A stretch of DNA of 32,451 bases, taken from contig CANMJR010000034.1 of assembly GCA_947498025.1 (NCBI GenBank), positions 1 through 32,451 on the forward strand. The letters are read 5' to 3'. The position numbers were made by a program, and so were the translations under genes. This stretch comes from Helicobacteraceae bacterium. Lineage in GTDB: Bacteria > Campylobacterota > Campylobacteria > Campylobacterales > Sulfurimonadaceae. Position 1 is the first letter of the stretch. Each line of letters starts with the position of its first letter. The notes under the pieces are model-generated. The model was given only the letters and a program-made list of their open reading frames with translations, was not told where the DNA came from and ran no database searches. This document shows, piece after piece, positions 1 through 8,250 of this stretch.

Positions 1-171
1 GACGCATTATCTAAAGAGTTCGTAGGAAAAGATAAAATAAATACCTCTTCACACAACAAACATATACAAGCCGCAAAACCCGCAGTAGTAACACAACAAC
101 ATGCGAATGCAAATGTTAAAACAATCGCAGGTGCAAAAAAACATAATGGGGATGTTTGGGAGAACTTTTAG
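1..171 (+). CDS. Methyl-accepting chemotaxis protein, C-terminal tail (partial)
   Basis: An open frame enters from the left edge and ends at TAG 169-171, giving 56 residues. They begin DALSKEFVGKDKI, then run through a flexible stretch rich in Ala, Lys, Gln, His and Asn, and end in DVWENF. A low-complexity tail finishing in xWxxF is the layout of chemoreceptors that tether CheR/CheB through a C-terminal pentapeptide (NWETF in the enterobacterial Tsr and Tar receptors). The identification as a chemoreceptor is inferred from this tail alone, because the signalling hairpin lies outside the window. The gene converges on the efflux operon, with a small hairpin at 243-261 between them. Confidence 0.6.
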   Translation, partial: DALSKEFVGKDKINTSSHNKHIQAAKPAVVTQQHANANVKTIAGAKKHNGDVWENF

Positions 172-242
172 GGAGATGAGATTGCTTTAGGGCAGTCTTG
201 TTGTGATGAGGAGAGTGTGTGTCTGAAATAAATGGTCTTGGA

Positions 243-261
243 CATGTGGATATCCCACATG
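243..261. terminator. Hairpin between convergent genes
   Basis: CATGTGG (243-249) and CCACATG (255-261) form a perfect 7-bp stem with an ATATC loop. It sits between the chemoreceptor stop at 171 and the RND pump stop at 269. No U-tract follows on either strand, so it may be a 3'-end stabiliser rather than a strong intrinsic terminator. The same ATGTGG/CCACAT arms recur at 12288-12315 and 12753-12780. Confidence 0.4.
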
Positions 262-268
262 CCAATTA

Positions 269-3200
269 CTACTTTTTGAGTACAAATCTTTGGTATAAAA
301 TAGGCAGTAATACTAAAGTTAAAAAGGTAGATGAAATAAGTCCATTGATAATAACAATTGCCAATGGCTTTTGTATCTCAGAACCCGGTCCAGTTGCAAA
401 AAGCATAGGAATAAGCCCAAGCGCTGCTATAAAAGCAGTCATTAAAACCGGTCGAAGCCTTCTAATTGAACCTACGGTAACAAGTTCTAAAGAGTTCTTT
501 ACGCTATGCTTTAAAGAGTTAAAATAGTTAAGCATTACAACACCGTTGAGGACAGCTATGCCCATTAAAGCAATAAACCCGACAGTGGCCGGAACACTCA
601 TGTATTCACCTGTGATGTAAAGCCCAAAGACTCCGCCAATGAGCGCGAATGGAATATTAAGCAGAACAAGAAATGCTTGCAAAGAGGATTTAAATGTCAA
701 CAACAGAAGTATAAAAACAAGTCCTATACTCAACGGAATAATAAAAGAGAGTTTTTTAGATGCTCTCTGTTGATTTTTGTACTCTCCGGCAAACTCAATG
801 AAATAACCCTGCGGTAACTTTATGCCGCTCTCTATTTTTGCGCTGAGTTCATCCACAAAACTAACCAAATCGCGACCTACGACATTTGTCTGGACCAAAG
901 TTTTTCTCAAACCATTTTCATGATTTATCTGAACGGGTCCCTGCGTCATTTTAAACGATACCAACTCATTCAACTCAACACTGTTCCCATCTTCCAAAAC
1001 ATATTGCAGATTCATACTCTTTATCATGCTTGTTTGCATCTCTTTAGAGCCTTTAATCATAAGCGGTATTCTTCTTAAATCCTCTTGGATTATTCCTTCT
1101 TGAACTCCATTAATTGAACTCTGGAGATAGAGTGAAAGTTCATCTCTGCTCACGCCATAACGAGCCATAGCTTCATTTTTAAACTCTATCTCCCAGTATG
1201 CGACACCCTCATTTGCTTTTTTATAGACATCACTGCTCCCTTTTGTGGCTTCTGTTAGAGTGAAAATCTTTTTTGCAATCTCCTCTAGTTGTGCAGAATC
1301 CTCCCCATAGACATTGACAACGATATCGCCCCGTGAGCCACTGAGCATTTCTGATATTCTCATGGCAATCGGCTGCGTAAATCCATACTCAATTCCTACA
1401 AATTGATCCAATACCTTTCTAAATTCATCATGGAGCCACTCAGTTGATGGAACTCTCCACTCATCTTTAGGTTTAAGCACTAAAAATGTATCTGTGTCGT
1501 TTAACCCCATCGGGTCAAGCCCTATCTCATCGCTGCCGCCGCGGGCAATAATCGATAGAATCTCCGGAACTTCACGCATAAGTGCCTGCTGCAATTTAAT
1601 ATCAATATCACGGCTCGATTCAAGGGAGATAGAAGGATTTTTCTCTATACCGATGATTATATTTCCCTCATCAAGCGTTGGCATAAAAGTCTTACCGACT
1701 TGCGTGTAAGCGCCAAGGGCAAGTATCCATAAAATTCCTGCCGTGAAAAAAACAATTTTTTGATGCGACAGTGAGTATCTTAAAATCTTCTCATACCAGT
1801 GCTCTAAAAAAACCATCAGAGGAACTTTGGCATGCGGAACTTGCTTTAAAACATAAAAACTTACTATCGGGATAAAGGTAAGAGCCAATAGGAGTGATGC
1901 AGTAAGTGCGAAAACTATGCTCAGAGCTACAGGTACAAAAAGTTTTCCCTCTAACCCTTCGAGTGTTAAAAGTGGCAAAAAGAATATGATAATAATCAAA
2001 ATACCTGTAAAAACAGGACTTGCAACCTCTTTTGCCGATTTTAAAACCAAGTCAAGCTTTGGCTCACTCCTATATTTTTCATCTTGTAGATGCTCGCTTA
2101 TATTTTCGACCATCACAACACCGGCATCTACAAGCATTCCGATGGCTATTGCCAACCCTCCGAGACTCATCAGATTCGCACTTATTCCAAAATAACCCAT
2201 TGCTATAAAAGTCATCATAGCGGCAAAAGGGAGGATAATAGCAACACTGAATGCAGATGCAAAATTACCTAAAAATATAAAAAGAACTAAGACAATCAAC
2301 ACTAGAGCCTCTAATAGGGCTGACGAGACTGTTTTTATGGCTTTTGAAACTAAATTTGAACGGTCATAAAAAATATTTATGCTCGTTCCTTTTGGCAAAT
2401 CTTTTTCTATTTTTTGTATTTCAGCCTTTACTCTTGTTAAAAGACCTGAGGTATCGACACCTTTTCTTGAGAGCACAAGACCTTCAACTGCCTCATCTTT
2501 ACCATCTTTAGTTACAAAACCTGCCCTTGTTAATGAGCCTATCTGCACACTGCTTATGTCGGAGACTCTTATATTATTACCTTGCTCATGTTTTATTATA
2601 AGTTTTGAGATATCCTCTATATTTTTAAGTCTTCCCTCTGAACGGATATAGAGACTCTGTTCACCCAAGGAAAGTCTTCCGATACCGTCATTTTTATTAT
2701 TCTGAGAGAGGGTGTTTTTTAACATCTCCATAGTGATTTTATACTGATTCATCTTTGCAAAATCGGGAATAATCTCATAAGTTTTTACATATCCGCCAAG
2801 CGCATTTGTTTCAGCAACCCCGTCAATACTGCGAAGGCGTTTATTTATAACCCAGTCAAGCAGCGTTCTTTTTTCCATTAAGTCCATAGTGTCTGATTCT
2901 ATTGTAAACATCAGAACTTCGCCAAGAGGGGTGGTAATAGGTGCCAACCCTCCACTAACGTTCGATGGAAGTTCGCCCGTAACTTCCGAGAGTCTTTGAG
3001 CTACCTGCCCTCTTGCCCAATAAATATCCACTCCATCTTCAAAATCAATCGTTATATCGCATATTCCATACTTTGACAAAGAGCGAACAATTTTTTGATT
3101 TGGAATGCTCTGCATGTTCTGTTCAATAGGAATCGTAACCCTTGTCTCCATCTCTGCGGGTGTCATGCCGGAAGCTTTTAGAATCAACTTCACTTGCGTA

Positions 3201-3331
3201 GGTGCTACATCCGGATACGCATCTACAGGAAGTTTCCACATAGACCATGCACCGAAAAACAGTACACCGACAGCAAGAAAAAGTACTAAAACCCTCTGCT
3301 TAAGGGCAAAGCTAACAAAGTACTCACTCAC
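269..3331 (-). CDS. Heavy-metal efflux RND pump (CzcA/CusA family)
   Basis: Inner-membrane, proton-driven pump of a tripartite export system, 1020 aa, near the usual length for heavy-metal RND pumps. It shows the family's N-terminal helix followed by the KLPVDAYPDV segment, a large periplasmic loop, a TM4 motif reading AIGMLVDAGVVMVEN, and a second half beginning QKIVFFTAG. The TM4 aspartate (VDAG) and glutamate (VEN) are kept, but the extra upstream aspartate of classic CzcA is alanine, closer to CusA/CznA types, so the metal cannot be assigned. GTG at 3331 is preferred over an in-frame GTG at 3349 because AGGGAG lies 7 nt upstream of it. This start overlaps the adaptor's stop by 8 nt, which implies translational coupling. 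It is the last gene of the operon. Confidence 0.93.
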   Translation of the reverse strand: MSEYFVSFALKQRVLVLFLAVGVLFFGAWSMWKLPVDAYPDVAPTQVKLILKASGMTPAEMETRVTIPIEQNMQSIPNQKIVRSLSKYGICDITIDFEDGVDIYWARGQVAQRLSEVTGELPSNVSGGLAPITTPLGEVLMFTIESDTMDLMEKRTLLDWVINKRLRSIDGVAETNALGGYVKTYEIIPDFAKMNQYKITMEMLKNTLSQNNKNDGIGRLSLGEQSLYIRSEGRLKNIEDISKLIIKHEQGNNIRVSDISSVQIGSLTRAGFVTKDGKDEAVEGLVLSRKGVDTSGLLTRVKAEIQKIEKDLPKGTSINIFYDRSNLVSKAIKTVSSALLEALVLIVLVLFIFLGNFASAFSVAIILPFAAMMTFIAMGYFGISANLMSLGGLAIAIGMLVDAGVVMVENISEHLQDEKYRSEPKLDLVLKSAKEVASPVFTGILIIIIFFLPLLTLEGLEGKLFVPVALSIVFALTASLLLALTFIPIVSFYVLKQVPHAKVPLMVFLEHWYEKILRYSLSHQKIVFFTAGILWILALGAYTQVGKTFMPTLDEGNIIIGIEKNPSISLESSRDIDIKLQQALMREVPEILSIIARGGSDEIGLDPMGLNDTDTFLVLKPKDEWRVPSTEWLHDEFRKVLDQFVGIEYGFTQPIAMRISEMLSGSRGDIVVNVYGEDSAQLEEIAKKIFTLTEATKGSSDVYKKANEGVAYWEIEFKNEAMARYGVSRDELSLYLQSSINGVQEGIIQEDLRRIPLMIKGSKEMQTSMIKSMNLQYVLEDGNSVELNELVSFKMTQGPVQINHENGLRKTLVQTNVVGRDLVSFVDELSAKIESGIKLPQGYFIEFAGEYKNQQRASKKLSFIIPLSIGLVFILLLLTFKSSLQAFLVLLNIPFALIGGVFGLYITGEYMSVPATVGFIALMGIAVLNGVVMLNYFNSLKHSVKNSLELVTVGSIRRLRPVLMTAFIAALGLIPMLFATGPGSEIQKPLAIVIINGLISSTFLTLVLLPILYQRFVLKK

Positions 3332-4415
3332 TTTTATTCTCCCTTGCACTTAACAGTGCAGAGGTTGAACTAGCAGCCACTTCATCACCATCACTAAAAT
3401 CGCCTTTTACAACATAACAGCTAGGTCCTTCGCTTATAATCTTTACCTCTATCATTTCAAAACCCAGTGGAACTTTTTTGAAGAGATAGGATCTGTTTTC
3501 GTCAAACACTAAAGCATTTTTTGTAACTTTAAATGCACCGCTGATAGCATCCGTTAGGGTCACTTCATAGACTCTGTTTATCATAATGTCTTTAGCATTC
3601 TCTATGGTAGCCCTTACCTCAACCGATTGAGAAACACTATTTACTACGTTTGAGATGGCACTCACTTTTGCACTGTAGGAATCAAATGTACAGTTATCTC
3701 CAATCGATACGTTCTTTGCAATTTTCACAGGGAGTGTCAGCTGAATAAATCTTGTACCATCAGCATAAATCTCAATCATTTTGTGATCCGCTTGCACATA
3801 CTCGCCAATATTTACATTGACTTGATAAACAGTACCGTCTTGTGAAGCATAAATAGTTTTTTCCACAATCGGGCGGCTTGTTGCTTGAAGAGTTTTTAGC
3901 ATTGCTTCATTGAAGCCATTTGTTAAGAGCTGATTCGCTCTCAATCTAACATCTAAATCGCTGCTTCGTTTTAATTTTTCTGACTCTAAAAGCTTTTTAT
4001 TTGAAATAATTCCCTCTGCGTAAAGCTTTATATTTCTTTCATGATTGAGATTTATATTCTCACGCTCTAAGAGTGCTTGAATATACTCTTGTTGAAGCAT
4101 TAAAAGTTCATTACTTTTAAGTGTTAAAAGTTTTTGTCCCTTTTTTACATATTCTAATTTTCTTACATGTATCTCTTTTACAATGGACGCAACATTTGAG
4201 CTAACAAAAAGAATATCACTCTTATCAAGAACTACAACTCCATTGTATGGACCAAAAGAGATACTCTCAACTCGTGCGACCAATTGACATTTCACACCTA
4301 AATCTTTCTGTTGTTTTTGCGAAATTTCTATAATTTGCGCGCCAAAAAGAGCCAATCCAAGTAAATGTAAAGTGATGAATATTTTTAGCCCTAGGGCAGT
4401 TGTTTTACTGTGCAT
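3324..4415 (-). CDS. Efflux RND periplasmic adaptor (membrane fusion protein)
   Basis: Periplasmic adaptor that joins the pump to the outer-membrane channel, 363 aa. An N-terminal hydrophobic segment (KIFITLHLLGLALFG) acts as signal or anchor. Then come a split lipoyl/barrel-sandwich domain (first half around VKEIHVRKLEYVKKGQKLL, second half around DGTVYQVNVNIGEYVQ), with an alpha-hairpin between the halves (LLMLQQEYIQALLEREN onward). A beta-barrel region follows. ATG 4415 is chosen because GGAG sits 7 nt upstream; the alternative TTG at 4427 has no such site. It overlaps the end of the channel gene by 11 nt and the pump start by 8 nt, so the three are probably translated as a coupled unit. 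No His- or Met-rich metal-binding N-terminus is visible. Confidence 0.88.
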   Translation of the reverse strand: MHSKTTALGLKIFITLHLLGLALFGAQIIEISQKQQKDLGVKCQLVARVESISFGPYNGVVVLDKSDILFVSSNVASIVKEIHVRKLEYVKKGQKLLTLKSNELLMLQQEYIQALLERENINLNHERNIKLYAEGIISNKKLLESEKLKRSSDLDVRLRANQLLTNGFNEAMLKTLQATSRPIVEKTIYASQDGTVYQVNVNIGEYVQADHKMIEIYADGTRFIQLTLPVKIAKNVSIGDNCTFDSYSAKVSAISNVVNSVSQSVEVRATIENAKDIMINRVYEVTLTDAISGAFKVTKNALVFDENRSYLFKKVPLGFEMIEVKIISEGPSCYVVKGDFSDGDEVAASSTSALLSARENKSE

Positions 4416-5598
4416 TATTTTCTCCAAAATCTAAATCTGCTTTTTTGTATAGTTCAAAAAGTTCGTTGTAATAAGTTTTTTTAACTTCTAACATTCCTAA
4501 TAAATTATAAGAGTAGGAGCGGGTTGCGTCAAGGTATTCCATAATATTGCCCTCACCCTCATCAAAAGCTTTCTTTGAGAGGCTTGCGAGCTCTTCATTG
4601 AGCGGCACTATCTCATCTTTGAGTAAACTAAGCTCATCATAGAGGGATTCAAGTTTTGATACGAAAGCATTTGAAGAGTTTTGTATCTCAGATTCTAACG
4701 AAGCTTTTTCAAACGCATAGGATGAACTCATAAAGAGCTGCTGGGCTCTTAATTTCTCTTTTTGTGAACTCAGAGCATCCAAAGGAAAAGTTAAACCAAC
4801 TGTATATCTTTGTGTATTTAACTCTTTTTCATATAAAAATTCATATCCCAAAGAGGAGAAAGATGAATCATGCACTCCATAAAAAGCTTTAGATGCGTGC
4901 ATCTTATACTCTATTGATTTCAACTCATCATGCTCATGTATCGGTTTTAATTCCACATGCCGAGTTGGAGTAAGCAAGTCATTGCAATCGATATCATTGA
5001 TGGCAAGAGTATCCACTCTCTCCTGTAATCCTGCAAGCTCTGATACATACGTTCTCTTGTAGTTGTTTACATTTTGATGAAGTTTTGCTAAATCCAGCTT
5101 GTTAAAGAGTAGATCTTTTTTAGATATTTCTCCTAATTCATAAGCTTTTTGAATCTGTGCAACTCTTTTTGACTGCTCCTCATACAGAACTGTCGCTTTA
5201 TCTCTCATCTCTTTTGAGACACATGCATTGTGATACTTTGAGGCAACATCCAGAGTCAAGAGATGAAGTTCATGTTTTGTCTCCTGCTCTATTGCCTTAC
5301 TTAACTGCACAACACCTCTCTCTTTTTGAGATGCCGCGAATGGATGAGTGAGTTTTTGCGAAAAGCCTAGAGAGTACTCCGAACCCTTTTCTACACTCTC
5401 TTTGGCATGCGAAAGAGTTACTCCAAGTGCCGGTGCCTCATTCGTTGCATAAAGCTCATTTTGTGCAATTTGCGATTTTGTTTTTTCTAAAATAGATTTT
5501 GCTTTATTACTGACTTTTGACAATTTCAAAATTTCCGCTAAATTTTGTGCATAAACATTTATGGATATGAATAGAGTAAAAAATATTACGTATTTCAT
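4405..5598 (-). CDS. TolC/CusC-family outer-membrane efflux channel
   Basis: Outer-membrane factor of the tripartite pump, 397 aa, a typical length. It has a clear signal peptide (MKYVIFFTLFISINVYAQ, cleavage near residue 18) and long amphipathic helical repeats in two halves, as in the OEP family, such as the segment around ELGEISKKDLLFNKLDLAKL. The ATG at 5598 has AGG 8 nt upstream and places the signal peptide at the very N-terminus; an upstream in-frame start at 5670 would add 24 residues encoded by a repeat element and is rejected. A family A hairpin array with a C10 tract occupies its 5' side. Substrate cannot be read from this subunit. Confidence 0.88.
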   Translation of the reverse strand: MKYVIFFTLFISINVYAQNLAEILKLSKVSNKAKSILEKTKSQIAQNELYATNEAPALGVTLSHAKESVEKGSEYSLGFSQKLTHPFAASQKERGVVQLSKAIEQETKHELHLLTLDVASKYHNACVSKEMRDKATVLYEEQSKRVAQIQKAYELGEISKKDLLFNKLDLAKLHQNVNNYKRTYVSELAGLQERVDTLAINDIDCNDLLTPTRHVELKPIHEHDELKSIEYKMHASKAFYGVHDSSFSSLGYEFLYEKELNTQRYTVGLTFPLDALSSQKEKLRAQQLFMSSSYAFEKASLESEIQNSSNAFVSKLESLYDELSLLKDEIVPLNEELASLSKKAFDEGEGNIMEYLDATRSYSYNLLGMLEVKKTYYNELFELYKKADLDFGENNAQ

Positions 5599-5629
5599 TG
5601 ATAACCTTTTTTTTAATATATTTGATATT

Positions 5630-5716
5630 ATGCACCTAAACGAACGCGTCCGTTTAGGTGGCAGGGACAAATGTCCCTACCCCCCCCCCTAAAGCTACGA
5701 AAAACTCTATTTTTCG
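5630..5716 (+). repeat. Structured intergenic repeat, family A, copy 1 (A1)
   Basis: Three consecutive hairpins. First, a 28-bp near-palindrome at 5633-5660 with arms CACCTAAACG / CGTTTAGGTG around ACGCGT. Second, AGGGACA-AA-TGTCCCT at 5663-5678. Third, after a C10 run (5680-5689) and TAAAGCTA, CGAAAAA-CTCTA-TTTTTCG at 5698-5716. Similarity to copy 2 continues for about 15 more bases. It lies between the small leader gene and the channel gene of the efflux operon and would be part of their transcript. Confidence 0.85.
5680..5689. repeat. Homopolymeric C10 tract inside repeat A1
   Basis: Ten consecutive C residues, where the two other family A copies have five. Runs of this length are prone to slipped-strand mispairing and are the typical phase-variation substrate in Campylobacterota. 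This one is non-coding, about 80 nt upstream of the channel gene start, so any effect would be on expression. Confidence 0.8.
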
Positions 5717-5739
5717 AGAATTACAAGGCGTTATATGAA

Positions 5740-6063
5740 TTATACAAGTGGTGGGCGCTGAAGAACGGAATTGATATAAGAAATTGAAGCTATTTCTAAG
5801 GTATGTGGATTTATCTTTAAAGGAGCTGATACAATCGGTAGTTGTTGCGTTATATTTATTTCAAGCAGAGTGTGAATACTATTATGAATTTGAGATGCTA
5901 AATCTAAACTGCTTTCATTTAAAGACAAAGAGTAATCATTGCCCAAATAACAGAGCTCATGCTGTGTATCTGCATCAAAAAATTCTATCGCATAATCATG
6001 TACGACAAAAAATGTAAACAAAAGCAGCAGAGCCAAAAGTATATTGTTTTTATGTCTTTTCAT
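5740..6063 (-). CDS. Small membrane-anchored protein leading the efflux operon
   Basis: A 107-aa protein of unrecognised family. It has a positively charged start (MKRHKNN), one hydrophobic segment (ILLALLLLFTFFVVHDYAI, about residues 8-26), then a probably periplasmic part with a FFDADTQHELCYLG segment carrying Asp, His and Cys residues that could bind metal. The rest is rich in Ser, Leu and Ile, ending VLQRPPLV. ATG 6063 is chosen over an upstream TTG at 6084. It is the first gene after the presumed promoter and reads in the same direction as the efflux genes, 142 nt ahead of the channel gene. A role in metal sensing or delivery for the pump is inferred from position only. Confidence 0.65.
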   Translation of the reverse strand: MKRHKNNILLALLLLFTFFVVHDYAIEFFDADTQHELCYLGNDYSLSLNESSLDLASQIHNSIHTLLEINITQQLPIVSAPLKINPHTLEIASISYINSVLQRPPLV

Positions 6064-6072
6064 AGTGCCTGC

Positions 6073-6078
6073 ATTATA
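6073..6078 (-). promoter_or_regulatory. Candidate -10 box for the efflux operon
   Basis: TATAAT on the minus strand, 9 nt upstream of ATG 6063 (consensus -10). The implied leader is extremely short, so the first gene may be translated nearly leaderless, or the box may be incidental. No good -35 is visible. Confidence 0.35.
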
Positions 6079-6150
6079 GTGCAAAGTAGATAATGCATAA
6101 CTAAAATTATATTGTTAATCCTATTTCAAATTTTACAAAAGAAATTGAGC

Positions 6151-6156
6151 TACAAT
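6151..6156 (+). promoter_or_regulatory. Candidate -10 box for pssA
   Basis: TACAAT on the plus strand, 26 nt upstream of the pssA ATG, followed by the ribosome site AAGGG at 6171-6175. The -35 region is AT-rich without a clear hexamer. Confidence 0.4.
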
Positions 6157-6181
6157 TACGAATTAATTTTAAGGGTATTTA

Positions 6182-6739
6182 ATGAAATTTTTATATAACG
6201 CATCATCGCATTTTAACTTGGCAAATCTTTTTACATTTGTAAACATCACTGCAGGTCTTACAGCAACATACTTTATAACCCAAAACAACTTTTTTATAGC
6301 AATAATTCTCGCTTGGATTGGAGGTGCCTTTGATATTTTTGACGGGAAAATTGCTAGAAAATATAAATTATCAAATGAGTTTGGAATTCAACTCGATAGT
6401 TTTGCGGATTTCTTAAGTTTTGTACTTGTACCTGTGTTTCTGATTTTTCAGGCCGTTTATACGACTTCTCTCTCCGGCATGTGGATTATTGCGGCAGCTA
6501 TTGTAAGCATCTACTATGTTATCTCTGGGCTTAGAAGACTTATTCACTTCAATATCAACGCACATGTGGGTGAAGTTTCTAAATTTTTTACCGGCGTGCC
6601 GACACCGCTTGGAGCAATTTTTCTCTGGATTGTCTATCTTGCTCACACTTATGCACTTATTCCCGCTTTCGCAGTTATAGCACTTATGGCGCTCATCGGA
6701 TGGAGCTTAAACTCCACCGTTAAAGTTCCGCATCCATAA
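6182..6739 (+). CDS. pssA: CDP-diacylglycerol-serine O-phosphatidyltransferase
   Basis: Integral membrane enzyme that condenses CDP-diacylglycerol with serine to make phosphatidylserine, the precursor of phosphatidylethanolamine. The full CDP-alcohol phosphotransferase signature is present: Asp51, Asp54, Gly55, Ala58, Arg59, Gly68, Asp72 and Asp76 with family spacing (DIFDGKIAR, then GIQLDSFAD). Several hydrophobic helices surround it. The N-terminal NLFTFVNITAGLTATYF is typical of the PssA branch rather than PgsA. At 185 aa it is shorter than many PssA proteins, apparently lacking the last helices, although the catalytic part is complete. AAGGG lies 6 nt before the start. It appears to be a single-gene unit. 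Confidence 0.85.
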   Translation: MKFLYNASSHFNLANLFTFVNITAGLTATYFITQNNFFIAIILAWIGGAFDIFDGKIARKYKLSNEFGIQLDSFADFLSFVLVPVFLIFQAVYTTSLSGMWIIAAAIVSIYYVISGLRRLIHFNINAHVGEVSKFFTGVPTPLGAIFLWIVYLAHTYALIPAFAVIALMALIGWSLNSTVKVPHP

Positions 6740-6771
6740 ATCATGTGAGATGCCAAGATAAATTTTCTTGG

Positions 6772-6957
6772 CTACTTCTTTTTAAATCTGCAATTTCCAA
6801 CCGTTATAACTTTTCCGCCCTTGATTGCTTCTTTTATATATTCAAGTGTTCCTTTTGGATCAGCATCACCAATCTCTTCTTCTACCATTCTTAGCAAATC
6901 AGCCTCTCTTGTGTCACTCCATGTCTTCTCGTAGTTATATTGTGTCTGTATAATCAT
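6772..6957 (-). CDS. Small hypothetical protein overlapping rmuC
   Basis: A 61-aa, highly charged soluble protein (N-terminus MIIQTQYNYEKTW, C-terminus GNCRFKKK) with a central acidic helix (READLLRMVEEEIG) and a predicted second helix (PKGTLEYIKEAIKGG). It is not a family I recognise. It starts inside the last 23 nt of rmuC in another frame, with GGGAG 5 nt upstream of its ATG, so it is probably translated by coupling to rmuC. Convergent pssA ends 32 nt away. Strong ribosome site and sensible composition support it being real. Confidence 0.65.
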   Translation of the reverse strand: MIIQTQYNYEKTWSDTREADLLRMVEEEIGDADPKGTLEYIKEAIKGGKVITVGNCRFKKK

Positions 6958-8200
6958 CTTCGCTCCCGATTGCTAAAAGTTTTTTTGGTTTCAAGCCCAG
7001 CTCTCGCATGTTCTCGGCTCTTTTAATAATATTTCCTCTTCCGCTGCTCAACCTTTTCATAGCGCTCTCATAAGAGTTCTGGCTTCTTTGCAGATGCGTG
7101 CCGATATTTTGCATCTCCTCTACAAAGGAGACAAGCTTATCATACATGGCTTCTGCTTCATCCACTATTTTTTTGGTATGGTCTTGCTGTCTTTGCGTTC
7201 TCCAGATATGTTCTATAGTTTTAAGTGTCACAAGCAAAGTGGAAGGAGAAACAATCAAAATGTTATTTTCGTACGCCCGTTTAAAAAATTCACCATCCTC
7301 TGCGAGGGCGAGTAAAAATGCACCCTCAATCGGCATAAAAAGAAGTACATAGTCAAGTGTATTTATGCCTTCTAATTTTTCATACTGCTTCTCTTTTAGC
7401 CCTTTCACATGTGCTGAAATACTGAGGAGATGCTCTTTGAGTGCCAGAGATTTGGCTTGCAGATTATCTTCGCTCATAAATCTCTCATAGGCTACAAGGG
7501 AGACTTTTGCATCAATGATAATATCTCTGTTTTGGGGCATGTGAATGATTACATCCGGACGGTAAATTTTGCCGTCGCTTGATTTGAGAGTCGCTTGAGT
7601 TTTATACTCCATACCCTCTCGTAATCCCGACTCTTCTAAAATTCTCTCTAGCACTATTTCACCCCAGTTTCCCTGCGTTTTGTTCTCCCCCTTGAGGGCA
7701 TTTGTAAGATTGAGGGCATCTTCTGAGAGTCTGGCATTCATCTCTTTTAGTCTGATTAGCTCATCTTTAAGAAGATGTCTGTCTTTGGATTCTGTGTTAA
7801 ACTGCTCTTTGGATTGCATGGAAAAGTTGCTTATCTGTTCTCGAAAAGGTTTTAGAAGTATCTCAAACTGCTCTTTGTGTGTGTGATTGAACTGTTTTGA
7901 TTTATCTTCAAATATTTGATTCGCCAGTAGCTTAAATTCGTTGCTTAACTCATCTTTAGCATTTTGAAGTATTGACAATTTTTCGTTAGAAGATTGTATC
8001 TCATTTTCATAGCGGGTATTTAAAACAGCATGTCTAATTTCTAGCTCGCTCTTAGAATTTTGAAGCTCCGTATGCCGAGCCTTCAGCTCCTCATTTTCAC
8101 TAATGACCTTTATGAGAAGATCTTTTTTACTCAAAAGCAAATAGAGTAAAAACAAAATCACAACAAGAGCAACCATACTAAGTATCAAATATAAATCCAC
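6935..8200 (-). CDS. rmuC: DNA recombination protein RmuC homologue
   Basis: 421 aa. An N-terminal membrane anchor (LILSMVALVVILFLLYLLL, about residues 4-22), a long coiled coil to about residue 170, then the RmuC domain with GNWGEIVLERILEESGL and the PD-(D/E)XK-like core RPDVIIHMP...DIIIDAKVSL. E. coli RmuC limits inversions at short inverted repeats and is presumed a nuclease. The start codon is GTG at 8198-8200, with AGGG 7 nt upstream; the overlapping upstream ATG is in another frame and hits a stop after five codons. The 61-aa gene at 6772-6957 follows with an overlap. It is divergent from the hemerythrin-GGDEF gene. Confidence 0.88.
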   Translation of the reverse strand: MDLYLILSMVALVVILFLLYLLLSKKDLLIKVISENEELKARHTELQNSKSELEIRHAVLNTRYENEIQSSNEKLSILQNAKDELSNEFKLLANQIFEDKSKQFNHTHKEQFEILLKPFREQISNFSMQSKEQFNTESKDRHLLKDELIRLKEMNARLSEDALNLTNALKGENKTQGNWGEIVLERILEESGLREGMEYKTQATLKSSDGKIYRPDVIIHMPQNRDIIIDAKVSLVAYERFMSEDNLQAKSLALKEHLLSISAHVKGLKEKQYEKLEGINTLDYVLLFMPIEGAFLLALAEDGEFFKRAYENNILIVSPSTLLVTLKTIEHIWRTQRQQDHTKKIVDEAEAMYDKLVSFVEEMQNIGTHLQRSQNSYESAMKRLSSGRGNIIKRAENMRELGLKPKKLLAIGSEDDYTDTI

Positions 8201-8227
8201 ATGCCAACCCTAAATTAAAATACAAAA

Positions 8228-8233
8228 ATTATA
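8228..8233 (-). promoter_or_regulatory. Candidate -10 box for rmuC
   Basis: TATAAT on the minus strand, 27 nt upstream of the GTG start. A consensus hexamer in an AT-rich divergent spacer. Confidence 0.45.
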
Positions 8234-8250
8234 CAACATTACTATTATAA

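Noticed and set aside
219-527. Plus-strand frame of 102 codons at the end of the pump gene
   Set aside because: It is antisense to the conserved RND coding sequence and has no ribosome site or recognisable protein features.
5598-5670. Extended N-terminus for the channel protein
   Set aside because: The extra 24 codons come from the A1 palindrome and spacer, and would bury the signal peptide; AGG before ATG 5598 decides the start.
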